Positions 18,467-27,074 are shown, counted from the stretch's first letter. The stretch is 64,000 nt of DNA from Streptomyces sp. NBC_01788 (GCF_035917575.1 NZ_CP109090.1:7192001-7256000), one strand, 5' to 3'. Notes: generated by a model not told the origin, from the letters alone. Translations and numbers: made by a program.

Positions 18467-19173
18467 CTACTGGCGGGGCTGCGGCCGCCCGGAGAAAGCT
18501 CCTTCTGCCCCCCTCGCGCCACCCGAACGGGACCATATGGCGGCACCGAACCGGTAGGCGGTTTCCAAGAACCGGCAGCCGGCTGAATCGGGTTCGGGCC
18601 GCCCCCGGCTGCTGTACAGGCCGGCACTGAGGCGTCGGCGGGTGTCCCACTGCCGCATACGGTGCCGGTCCAGCAAGCGGTGGGTGGCCCAGGTCCCGCC
18701 CAGCGCGACCGAGGACGTAGCGACCGCGGCCGCGGTGCCCGCCCCGCCCGCATCGAGCGCCACCTGGCTCGGGGGCAGGGGATTGGACGTGGGGCGGCCG
18801 TGCGCGTCGGTCCACACCGTTGTCCGGCTGCCGGCGGCGACGCCGACGCCGACGTCGGTCTGGCTGGTATGGGGCGGGCCGTTGGTCCCCCTCCACTGCA
18901 CCGTGGCCTGCATGGGAAGACGCCCGGAGGAGACGGCGGCAGGGTCCGCAGTCTCCTTTACAACGACCGCCTGCACCGGATGCTGTCCGGCCTGCTGCTC
19001 ATCGAGATGGTCAGCGGTCGTGACCCCCCCGTGACCACGCCGATCAGGAGGCTGCCAGCTGTAGCGCACAGCCCTGCAGCGAGGAACAGCCATTGCTCAA
19101 CGACGTCGATGCGCAGCCTGAGCGGATTGGGCTGCCACCGCCACAGCATGGTCGGGGTTGCCATCACCATCAC
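18467..19173 (-). pseudogene. Rv1733c-family membrane protein gene, frameshifted
   Basis: The N-terminal part (start 19173) reads MLWRWQPNPLRLRIDVVEQW, then a membrane helix (LFLAAGLCATAGSLLIGVVTGG), the standard opening of Rv1733c-like proteins. The continuation (DHLDEQQAGQHPVQAVVVKE, then TVWTDAHGRPTSNPLPPSQV and a second helix before HRLLDRHRMRQWD) is in a different frame. The switch falls at a run of seven C (19024-19030); one extra base would restore a continuous protein. The tail after QWDTRR also departs from the family. It may be a true pseudogene or a homopolymer sequencing error. The function of the family is unknown. Confidence 0.7.
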
Positions 19174-19425
19174 CCCATGAGCGAGAGCCCGCTCCTTTCC
19201 CCTCTATTTCCCGTCCCCCACGCTCCACCGCAGGTTGCTCAGTGGGCCCGACGGCAACCTCGTACCCGCCCAGCCGACTGTCCTGGTGCTGTGGATCGGC
19301 ACCGCCGAGCGCGTGTCGGCCATGCGCTCGACGTCCACCACACGGCTCGGGCGTGGCTCGGCGCAGCCGCGTACCTCGCTGGTTGGCTAGTAGGAAGTGA
19401 GGTCTTCGGCCGCAGAGAGGCGGAC

Positions 19426-19848
19426 ATGACTGACGTAAATGAGGTAAATCGGCGGGTCATTGCCCAGTTCCGGGCGCAGGGCGGCACTGTGGGAGGCTTC
19501 TTCGAGGGCAAGCATCTGCTGCTCCTGCATACGGTCGGCCGCCGTACCGGCCAGGAACGGGTGAACCCCCTGGTGTACGCGGCCGACGGTAACTGTTTCC
19601 TCGTCTGCGGCACCGCGCGCGGCGCGGAACAAGATCCAGCATGGGTGGGCAACGTCGCCGCCATGCCCAAGGCGACCATCGAGGTGGGGGAGCAGATCCT
19701 CAAGGCGACCCCTACCTTGGTCACGCATGCGTCGCCGGATTGGGAACGTCTCTACGGGCTCTGGTCGGCGTATTGGCCTGACAGCGCGCAGTACGAGACC
19801 AGGACATCGCGCAAGTTCCCCATCGTGAGACTGGAGCCCGACGCATGA
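19426..19848 (+). CDS. Nitroreductase/deazaflavin (F420)-dependent oxidoreductase, DDN family
   Basis: A 140-residue protein of the split-barrel type that uses deazaflavin F420, related to the mycobacterial nitroreductase Ddn. It shows the family's signature order: GKHLLLLHTVGRRTGQERVNPL, a short strand with GNCFLVCGTARG, then DPAWVGNVAAMPKATIEVG. ATG at 19426 follows AGAGAGG. F420 enzymes are common in actinomycetes and reduce diverse quinones or nitro compounds; the substrate here is unknown. It lies directly upstream of the transposon-split gene, 18 nt from its first open codon, but no functional link is evident. Confidence 0.83.
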   Translation: MTDVNEVNRRVIAQFRAQGGTVGGFFEGKHLLLLHTVGRRTGQERVNPLVYAADGNCFLVCGTARGAEQDPAWVGNVAAMPKATIEVGEQILKATPTLVTHASPDWERLYGLWSAYWPDSAQYETRTSRKFPIVRLEPDA

Positions 19849-19866
19849 GACGACGTCCTGCTTTGA

Positions 19867-20493
19867 CCCTACTCCCGCGCCAAACGGCGGCTCGACGTCC
19901 ACGACATCACGTACCCGGCACTGTGCGAGCCGCCCGTATCGCTGGTGGGCACGTACGGGCAAGAGGTCCGCGAGATCGTGGGGAAGGCCGTGCGCGGATG
20001 GGACGCCGGCCCCGAAGTCACCGCCTGGCTCGGCCTGGCCGCCGAACACCGCAGTCACCTCTACGAGAGTCACCACGTCCACCAGGTCACACCGCGCGTG
20101 CTCGGCCTGCTCGACCGGCTCGGTGCCACCGCGCTCGACGTGATTCTGCTTGACACCTACGCGCGATGGGCGACCCCTCGGAGGGTGGGCGAACAGTCGA
20201 GCGAACACGCCCGGCGTCGTGCCGCCGCCGACCTTGTGCTCGGCGCGTGGGCTGCCAAGCAAGGGCTGGTGCGCATGGGCGCGGGGGAGGCGCAGCAGCC
20301 CGCCAGGTCCGTCTTCGAAGGAGTGGCCCGGCAGATCCTCGGCGTGCTCAGTCTCTGTGGCGAGCACGATATCGCCCAGAGGCTGGTCGCCTCCGTGTGG
20401 CCCGACCTCGACCGGCCGTCCGCGGAGACGGGAGCCGATCCCGTCACTCTGGCGCATACGGCTTTCCACAAGGAAGGACTGACCTACGAGGCC
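19867..20493 (+). pseudogene. 5' part of a split gene: RNase III-like domain and start of a dsRNA-binding domain
   Basis: Open from 19867; no good start codon is visible (GTG 19945 is possible), so the 5' end is probably lost. The reading resembles an RNase III domain: LAAEHRSHLYES (compare the usual ALTHRSYLNE), LLDRLGATALDVILLDTYARW (compare LGDAVLDL), then ARSVFEGVARQILGVLSL. Key acidic residues are replaced (LGATAL; RQ instead of EA), so it may be inactive by design or by decay. A dsRNA-binding domain begins at DPVTLAHTAFHKEGLTYEA and is cut by the transposon. Joining 20493 to 25758 (one copy of the GGCC repeat) continues the same frame into YDYDEEGPDHRKVF. In the present sequence the frame ends at a TAG inside the transposon end (20503-20505). 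Confidence 0.72.
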
Positions 20494-20496
20494 CCG

Positions 20497-20524
20497 GAGT
20501 CCTAGCTCAGACACCAGCCGCAAA
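20497..20524 (+). repeat. Left terminal inverted repeat of the Tn3-family element
   Basis: 28 bp beginning GAGTCCTAGCTCAGACACC and ending GCCGCAAA, the exact reverse complement of 25723-25750. It supplies the TAG that terminates the interrupted host frame. Confidence 0.9.
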
Positions 20525-20613
20525 GTAGGTCGCGGGTAGCCGGACGAGCCCCGTTTCCCCGTCCTGTGCGTCGTCGTCGATCTGATCGAGTGATCGAGGC
20601 CAAAGGGGCGGGT

Positions 20614-23605
20614 GTGCGGCAAGAGTGGTCGCCAGAGGAGCTGTTGGCGAACTGGACGCTGGTAGACGGCGACTGGGACCTGGTGGCGAACAAGAGCGGG
20701 ACGACCCGGCTCGGCTTCAGCCTCTTGCTGAAGTTTTTCGAGCTGGAAGGCCGGTTCCCCGATGTGCTGGAGGAGGTGCCGCCGGCCGCGGTGGAGTACG
20801 TCGCCGATCTGGTGAAGGTCCCGGCCACGGACTTCGCGAAGTACACGCTGGTTGGCCGGACTGCCGAGTACCACCGCAAGCAGATCCGGGAGGCCCTGGG
20901 GTTCCGGCCGTCGACGGTCGCGGACGAGAAGGCGCTGGCCGAGTGGCTGGCCGTGGAGGTCTGTCCGGTCGAGCTGGTGGAGGACCGGCAGCGCGAGGCC
21001 CTGCTGGTCGAGTGCCGGGCCCGGAAGATCGAGCCGCCGGGCCGGACCCGGGTCGAGAAGGTCCTTGTTGCGGCACGGGGCAAGTGGGAGAAGACGTTTT
21101 GCGCCCGCACGGTCGGCCGCCTGGGCGAGGCGGGCACGGCCCGGCTGCTGTCCTTGGTGGCCGAGGACAACGAGGCGGGTACCGCCCTGCTGGCCGCGCT
21201 CAAGCGCGACCCGGGCGCGGTCGGCCTGGACTCCCTGCTCACGGAGATCACCAAGCTCAACGACGTGCGCAAGCTCGGGCTGCCCGACGGGCTGTTCACG
21301 GACTGCTCGGAGAAGCTGGTGGCCGCCTGGCGGGCACGGGCGATCAAGATGTACCCCTCGGACTTCCGTGACACGGCGGAGGACGTACGGATCACCCTGC
21401 TCGCGGCGCTGTGCTCGTCCCGGCAGGCGGAGATCACCGACGCCCTGGTCGCCCTGCTGGTCGCCCTGGTTCACAAGATCAACGCACGCGCCGAGCGGCG
21501 GGTGGAGAAGCAGCTCACCGCCGAGTTGAAGAAGGTCCGCGGCAAGGAGGGGATCCTCTTCAAGCTGGCGACGGCCGCCGTCGACAAGCCCGACGAGGTC
21601 GTACGCCGGGCCCTGTTCCCGGTGGTCGGGGAGAAGACGCTGCGCGAGCTGGTGGCCGAGGCGAAGGCGAACGAGAAGGTCTTCAAGGCCAAGGTCCGCA
21701 CCACGCTCCGGTCGTCGTACAGCTCGTACTACCGGCAGATGCTGCCGCCGCTGCTGAACACGCTGGGTTTCAGGGGCAACAACACCGCGTACCGGCCGGT
21801 GATGGACGCGATGAAGCTGCTGAAGAAATACGCCGACGTCGACGGCAAAACCCGCTTCTACGACGCCGGCGACGACGTGCCCATGGACGGCGTGGTGCGC
21901 AAGGACTGGCGCGAGGCGGTCGTCGACGACAAGGGAAAAGTCGAGCGCATCCCCTACGAGCTGTGCGTCCTGGTCGCGCTGCGGGACGCCGTACGGCGCC
22001 GCGAGATCTACGTCGAGGGCGCCGCGCGCTGGCGCAACCCGGAGGACGACCTGCCCGGCGACTTTGAGGCCACCCGCGCCGTGCACTACGCCGCGATCCG
22101 CCAGCCGCTCAATCCGAGGGCGTTCATCGCGGACCTGAAGAAACGCATGACCGCGGGTCTGGACCAGCTGTCCGGCGCGCTCGCGGACGGCAGCGCGGGC
22201 GGGGTTGAAGGTCACCACCCGCAAGGGCGAGCCGTGGATCACCGTGCCCAAGCTGGAGCCGCTGGCCGAGCCCACCGGCCTGGCGGCCCTCAAGGAGGAG
22301 GTCGCGCGCCGCTGGGGCGTCCTGGACCTCCTGGACGTGCTGAAGAACGCCGACTTCCTCACCGGTTTCACCGAGGAGTTCTCCTCGGTGGCCGCCTACG
22401 AGCGCATCGAGCGTGACGTCCTCCAGCGCCGCCTGCTGCTGGCACTCTTCGCGCTGGGCACGAACATGGGCATCCGCGCGATCGTGGCGACCGGCGAGCA
22501 CGGCGAGAGTGAGGCAGCGCTGCGGCACGTGCGCCGGCACTTCATCACCGTCGACAACCTCCGGGCCGCGGTCACCAGACTGGTGAACGCCACCTTCGCC
22601 GCCCGAGACACCGCATGGTGGGGCCGCGGCACCGCGTGCGCGTCAGACTCGAAGAAGTTCGGGTCTTGGTCCTCGAACTTCATGACCGAGTACCACGCCC
22701 GTTACGGCGGCGACGGCGTGATGATCTACTGGCACGTCGAGCGGAAGAACGTCTGCATTTACTCCCAGCTCAAGAGCTGTTCGTCGTCCGAGGTCGCGGC
22801 GATGATCGAGGGCCTGCTGCGGCACTGCACGGACGCCGAGATCGAGTCGAACTACGTCGACACCCACGGCGCGAGCGTGGTCGGGTTCGCGTTCACCGAA
22901 CTGCTCAACTTCCGCCTCCTGCCGCGGCTGAAGAACATCGGCAGCATCCGCCTGTACCGCCCGGACGACACCCTGCCCGGCTGGCCGACGCTCGGCGCCT
23001 CGCTGACGCGGCCGATCCGCTGGGAGCTGATCGAGCAGCAGTACGACCAGATGGTCAAGTACGCCACCGCGCTCCGGCTCGGCACCGCCGAGGCGGAGCA
23101 GGTCCTGCGGCGCTTCACTCGCGGCGGCCCCAAGCACCCCACCTACCAAGCCCTCGAGGAACTCGGCCGCGCAGTTCGTACGGTCTTCGCCTGCGACTAC
23201 CTCGCAAGCCCTGGCCTGTGGCGGGAGATCCACGGCGGGCTTCAGGTCGTGGAGAACTGGAACAGCGCGAACACCGTCCTCCACTACGGTAAGGACGGCG
23301 CCCTCACCGGGCCGGACAAGGAGCACGCCGAGACGTCGATGCTCGTCCTGCACCTGCTCCAGTCCGCGCTCGTGCACGTCAATACCCTGCTGGTGCAGCA
23401 GGTCCTGGCCGAACCGGCCTGGGCGAAGAAGCTGAGCGACGAGGACCGGCGCGGCCTGACCGCGCTGTTCTGGTCCAACGTCAACCCGTACGGCACCTTC
23501 CGCCTGGACATGAACAAGCGCCTCGACCTGGGGCTGGCCGCCGCCGTGCCCGGCCCCCGCACCCCGGCGGATGCCGCCGACCGATCGAGCACGGAGACAC
23601 GATGA
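20614..23605 (+). pseudogene. tnpA: Tn3-family transposase, interrupted by a frameshift
   Basis: About 1000 residues in two frames. The first (GTG 20614; VRQEWSPEELLANWTLVDGD) covers the N-terminal DUF4158-like DNA-binding region and linker up to [13 protein letters not shown]. The second resumes at [15 protein letters not shown] and holds the catalytic region with the three expected acidic residues: [19 protein letters not shown] and VVENWNSAN. The break lies at 22201-22206 (GGGGTT): removing one base joins the frames exactly. It ends at 23605. The element is probably not autonomous now, unless the site supports ribosomal frameshifting or is a sequencing error. An alternative start is GTG 20590. 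Confidence 0.85.
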
Positions 23606-23749
23606 AGGACTTCGCCGACCTCACCGCCCCCCGGATGAGCTGAGTGCCGGGCTGATTACTACGGGACGCCCCGCTGGTTCCCGGGGGGCGCCGCGCTGAT
23701 CCCGGGGGCGCCCGGTGTCGTCTCAGCGTGAGGCAGAGGCGCCTGCGGT

Positions 23750-24124
23750 TCACGTCCGTCGGCGGGTCCGGGCCGCCACGACGACTGCCGCTCCCGTCGT
23801 CCCGGCAGCCGTCCAGAACAGCAACTGGGCGGCGGGCCCGTTGACCGACCTCAGCTCACCGTCGCTGTGGAGGCAGAACGAGTCGGGCGGGAAGTACTGC
23901 GAGACAGCCGCCCCCGTCCCGTGGCACGGTGACTCTTCAGGGAACAGAAAGGGCTGCGCACGCTGCGAAAGTATCCACCCCATGATGACGGTCAGCCAGC
24001 CGGCTGACAGGAACAGCGCACGTGTCCAGGCGGGAACGCCTGCTCGGCGCCCCAGCAGCCAGACTAGGAGCGTCGGCATGACGAAGACGACGAACGGCGC
24101 ACCCAGCACGATCAGGCTCTTCAT
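23750..24124 (-). CDS. Small membrane protein, transposon passenger (unknown function)
   Basis: A 124-residue protein with three hydrophobic helices (VLGAPFVVFVMPTLLVWLLG, FLSAGWLTVIMGWIL, LLFWTAAGTTGAAVVVAA). Between the second and third helices lies an external-looking loop with two Cys (PCHGTG, FCLHSDGE). I recognise no family. The ATG at 24124 overlaps the stop of the upstream small gene as ATGA, suggesting co-translation. It lies inside the transposon on the strand opposite to transposase and resolvase. Confidence 0.6.
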   Translation of the reverse strand: MKSLIVLGAPFVVFVMPTLLVWLLGRRAGVPAWTRALFLSAGWLTVIMGWILSQRAQPFLFPEESPCHGTGAAVSQYFPPDSFCLHSDGELRSVNGPAAQLLFWTAAGTTGAAVVVAARTRRRT

Positions 24125-24351
24125 GGTGCCGGGATCTTACAGACCGGCGCCCCGCCCGACGCCGCGCGCAGATCGAGGCCTGGATCGAGCGGGCCGGTCT
24201 CAGCGTGAGGCTCGGCCAAAGTCCGCCGCGGCGCGTCCTGAAGGAGGCCGGGGCCATCGCTCTGCAGCCGCACCGCGACGCGGAGTTCGGCCGACTCGAC
24301 CGCGGGCGCCAGGTGAACCGTCCTGTCCTCCTGGACGGGTGGGTGTCCCAT
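24121..24351 (-). CDS. Hypothetical 76-aa protein, transposon passenger
   Basis: An open frame MGHPPVQEDRTVHLAP ending GGAPVCKIPAP, with balanced composition, coupled by a 4-nt ATGA overlap to the membrane protein gene that follows it. No family recognised and no strong ribosome binding site. The overlap with a convincing gene and its place 39 nt after another passenger gene are the main support. Confidence 0.4.
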   Translation of the reverse strand: MGHPPVQEDRTVHLAPAVESAELRVAVRLQSDGPGLLQDAPRRTLAEPHAETGPLDPGLDLRAASGGAPVCKIPAP

Positions 24352-24390
24352 GGCTGTGACGGTGTTCCAGCCACCGACGGGGGCGATCTT

Positions 24391-24614
24391 CTAGCGCCTG
24401 TCGGTGTCCGGCGCGGTGTTTGCGTAGTCGAGCGTGGCGGCCTTCACGTCCGCCTCGGCGTTCTCCTCGTGTGTCGGGACTCCGGGCAGAGCAGGCCGAC
24501 CAGGATGCCCTTGTCGAACTTGGTTTTCCAGCGGGCGGCGTCATCGGCTCCCTTCCAGCAGGCGCGGGTGCAGCGGGAGCAGTGCCCCAGGGGCTGGATC
24601 TTGCTACGTGCCAT
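24391..24614 (-). pseudogene. Small Cys-rich protein gene, transposon passenger, apparently frameshifted
   Basis: It begins MARSKIQPLGHCSRCTRACW after AAAGGATGG, a good ribosome binding site. Cysteines in a CxxCxxxC pattern plus a later LLCPE suggest a small zinc ribbon. The frame stops at 24444 after Arg/Thr-rich residues that look out of frame. In the neighbouring frame the text continues sensibly (HEENAEADVKAATLDYAN) to a TAG at 24391, so a one-base loss near 24475 is likely. Intact length would be about 74 residues. Function unknown; position suggests a transposon accessory gene. Confidence 0.5.
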
Positions 24615-24717
24615 GCCGACCATCCTTTCGGCCAGGTGCAGGGCCCCGGATCTCTTCCGAGGAACTGCGGGGTGTTCTTCGGGGCAGGTTGTTGACGTGC
24701 GCACCGCGCTGCCGACC

Positions 24718-24831
24718 GTTTCACAGGTGGTCGCTCGTGAAACACCCGGCCGCACGGTCGTCCACCTGCGGCGATCATGTTTCATGAGTTGTTGCAAATG
24801 ACTGGACGTCTGAAACACCCTCATGAAACAG
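24718..24831. promoter_or_regulatory. Putative res (resolution) site with GTTTCA/TGAAAC repeats
   Basis: Paired half-sites recur just before the resolvase gene: GTTTCA...TGAAAC over 26 bp (24718-24743), GTTTCA...TGAAAC over 38 bp (24779-24816), and a further TGAAAC copy at 24826-24831. Unequal-length paired half-sites next to the resolvase start are the usual layout of a Tn3-type res site, which serves both cointegrate resolution and resolvase autoregulation. Assignment of subsites is inference. Confidence 0.6.
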
Positions 24832-25710
24832 TCCGGGCTTGTGAGCGACGACTTCAAGCGCGTGGAATCGCACGACTGCCCGATGTCCACCTGCGCCGCC
24901 CCCGCGGGGTCCCCGTGCCGGACCGGCAAGGGCAAGGTGGCGATCCAGTACCACACCGCCCGCTTCCGCCTCTTGCCCCAACTCGCCAAGTTGTTCAGCG
25001 TGCCGACGCCCGCCGTACGCAAGCCGGGCTCGGCGTGGACCGAGCTGCCCCGGCCCGTGTGCGCCAGCGCCGAACCGGTCGGACACGTCCGCCTCGGCTA
25101 CGCCCGCGCCTCGACCGCCCGGCAGTCCTTCGACGCACAACTCGACTCGCTCGGCGAGGCCGGGGTCACCCGGGTCTTCTCGGAGAAGATCTCCACCCGC
25201 GCCCGCACGCGCCCCGAGCTGGAGGCCGCCGTGAAGCTCGCCGGGGAGATCCGCTCCTCCGGCGTCGCCGTCACCCTCGTCGTGCACGAGCACAAGCGGC
25301 TCGGCCGCGGCATCGAACTCGCCATGCTCGCCGAGGAGCTGAAGGCGAGCGACGTCGGCCTGGAGTTCCTCACCGGCGAGCTGAAGGGCTCACACGACCC
25401 CTCCGGCGTCGTGTTCACCGTGCTCGCGGCCATGTCCGGTATGGAGCGCGAGTACATCCGCGACCGCACCCTCGAAGGACACGAGTCCGCCCGCAAGCGC
25501 GGTAAGACCATCGGCGGCACCGGGGTCACCGACGACGGCATGCTGTCCATGGCCCTCCACCTACGCGACCAGGAGATGAGCCTGCGCGACATCGCCAAGC
25601 GCCTCGTCATCACCACCGGCGCGAAGAGGGGCCAGCACCCCTCGCCCGCCACCGTCATGCGGATGCTGCGGGAGCACGACGAACAGGCCGCCAGGGCGGC
25701 GGACGCGTGA
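24823..25710 (+). CDS. tnpR: Serine recombinase (transposon resolvase) with N-terminal Cys-containing extension
   Basis: A 295-residue protein. Residues ~1-80 are a Cys-containing extension (DCPMSTCAAPAGSPCRTGKG) that looks like a small zinc-binding head. The catalytic serine-recombinase domain follows: GYARASTARQSFDAQLDSL carries the nucleophilic Ser, and HEHKRLGRGIEL and MSGMEREYIRDRTLEGHE the conserved Arg/Glu segments. A helix-turn-helix lies near the C-terminus (MSLRDIAKRLVITTG). It resolves transposition cointegrates at res. The ATG at 24823 lies within the res-like repeats; GTG 24841 is the alternative. The gene appears intact. Confidence 0.87.
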   Translation: MKQSGLVSDDFKRVESHDCPMSTCAAPAGSPCRTGKGKVAIQYHTARFRLLPQLAKLFSVPTPAVRKPGSAWTELPRPVCASAEPVGHVRLGYARASTARQSFDAQLDSLGEAGVTRVFSEKISTRARTRPELEAAVKLAGEIRSSGVAVTLVVHEHKRLGRGIELAMLAEELKASDVGLEFLTGELKGSHDPSGVVFTVLAAMSGMEREYIRDRTLEGHESARKRGKTIGGTGVTDDGMLSMALHLRDQEMSLRDIAKRLVITTGAKRGQHPSPATVMRMLREHDEQAARAADA

Positions 25711-25722
25711 TCATCCGGCTAG

Positions 25723-25750
25723 TTTGCGGCTGGTGTCTGAGCTAGGACTC
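25723..25750 (-). repeat. Right terminal inverted repeat of the Tn3-family element
   Basis: 28 bp, TTTGCGGC...GGACTC, perfect reverse complement of 20497-20524. Confidence 0.9.
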
Positions 25751-25753
25751 TAG

Positions 25754-26708
25754 GGCCTACGACTACGACGAGGAGGGCCCGGACCACCGCAAGGTCTTCC
25801 GCGCCGCCGTCCGCACCGGAACGGGCCGCACGGCGGAAGGCACCGGACAGTCCAAGAAGGCGGCGCGGGCGGCTGCGGCGCGAGCGCTGCTCGACGCATA
25901 CCCGAGGGTGGCTGCGGCGGCGGGCGCCGAGCGGAAGGCGACACCCGCGAACCTGCCTACCGCGTCGCCGCTGCCCTACGCGCAGCCGGGCAACCGGCAG
26001 CGGGACGCCGTGAGCGACCTGGCGGCGATGTTCGAGCTTGGGCATCGCGCGGATGGGCTCCTCGCCCAAGCCCTCACCCATGCCTCCTGGGTCCACGAGA
26101 ACCAGGCGGCGGCGACCGCCGCCCGCCAGCGCGACAACCACCTCCTCGCCCACCACGGCTCGCACGTGGTGAACCACCTCGCCGCCCACGTCCGCGTCCC
26201 CGACGTCGCGAGAGTGGTTCGGTGAAACGGGGCTGAGGCCGTACGGCGAGCGCTGAGCAGCGGGCCGCAGGCCGCCTCCGTTCGCGACGTCGTGCAGGAC
26301 TGGTGGCGCGATCAGGCCCCGGCCACCGGCGTCACGGTCCGCGACGACATGCGTCAGGAGATCTTCCGCCCGCTCCCCATCCACCTCGGCGCGCTGGACG
26401 AGACCCTGAAGTGGGGCGGCGAAGCCGCCGAGGCGGCCGATACCCGCATCGACGTCGAGCTGACGGTTCAGGACGGCACGCTGCACGTCTGGCTCGGCCT
26501 CGACAGGGTGGACGTCCGGGCGGCGTGCGACGATTTCGCACGCCTGTTGTCGCACACCCTTCCGTACACCGACTGCCTGGTCGGTGACGACCATGTACTG
26601 CTGCGCCTGCACGGCGATCTCGAGACAGATCCCCTTCATCCCTTGGCCGCCGCAGGCATGGATGCCTACGCCTCCGGGCCGAAGGACCGGCGACGACTCA
26701 TTGAGTAA
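25754..26708 (+). pseudogene. 3' part of the split gene: dsRNA-binding domain, second RNase III-like domain, C-terminal region
   Basis: The frame resumes with YDYDEEGPDHRKVFRAAV and GTGQSKKAARAAAARALL, a clear dsRNA-binding domain. A second RNase III-like segment follows (LLAQALTHASWVHEN, then LLAHHGSHVVNHLAAHV, where the usual LGDAV acidic residue is missing). The frame is then stopped by TGA at 26223-26225, in a place where TGG (Trp) would fit. Past the TGA the same frame stays open to 26708 (VQDWWRDQ, ETLKWGGEAAEAADTRIDVEL, HVWLGLDRVDVRAACDDFA), so it is very likely one former protein. GTG 26292 could restart the tail as an independent 138-aa product. Confidence 0.7.
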
Positions 26709-26948
26709 CTCGCCGACGGGCCTGCGGAAGCACAGGACAAGCAGCCGTATTCGTGAGCCCGTAACGCGAGTCGGGCCACGTTCTTCGCACCGCTTCAGCG
26801 TGGCAAGGGCGTGACAGGAATGGCGCTGCAGCGCCCCCGCCGGCTTAAGGAAACGGCTGCCCCTGGGCGCTCACCGAAGGCCCGGCCGACGCCGGGACGG
26901 CGAAAAACTTGGTATGCGGAGCCGGCGGGACCAGGTAACGTCTTGTTC

Positions 26949-27026
26949 ATGTTCTTCCAGACGCCGATTTACGAGTGAGAGCGTGACGGGCCCCTGCTGA
27001 CGTCCTTCGACGTCGCCGTGCCCGTC
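26949..27026 (+). promoter_or_regulatory. Possible leader peptide (9 codons) followed by a nested hairpin
   Basis: ATG at 26949 opens a complete 9-codon frame MFFQTPIYE ending in TGA (26978). Seven bases later lies a two-part hairpin: GACGGGC/GCCCGTC (26985-26991 with 27020-27026) enclosing GACGTC-CTTC-GACGTC (26999-27014). It sits about 50 bp before the DUF6243 start. A short frame plus structured RNA resembles an attenuator, but the ribosome binding site is weak and no amino-acid run betrays a sensed compound. The 240 bp before it (26709-26948) show nothing recognisable. Confidence 0.3.
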
Positions 27027-27074
27027 CCCCACCGATGAATCCGTAGATCACTTCACAACATTCCGGGAGAACCC

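Larger units (their letters stand above)
20494..25753. mobile_element. Tn3-family transposon, about 5.26 kb
   Basis: The element is bounded by 28-bp perfect terminal inverted repeats (20497-20524 and 25723-25750), with three further bases at each end matching imperfectly. GGCC flanks both outer ends (20490-20493 and 25754-25757), a 4-bp direct repeat, or 5 bp with one mismatch, as Tn3 transposition would leave. Removing the element plus one repeat restores an open frame across the join. It carries a DUF4158-type transposase gene (frameshifted), a serine resolvase with a res-like region, and three small minus-strand genes. Confidence 0.85.

Noticed and set aside
19387..22371. A 994-codon minus-strand open frame across the split gene and the transposase
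   Set aside because: Antisense to two real coding regions and crosses the transposon end; low-complexity composition.
26292..26708. Independent 138-residue gene starting at GTG 26292
   Set aside because: No ribosome binding site, and the frame is continuous with the upstream domain apart from one TGA; more likely the tail of the split gene, though a restart is possible.
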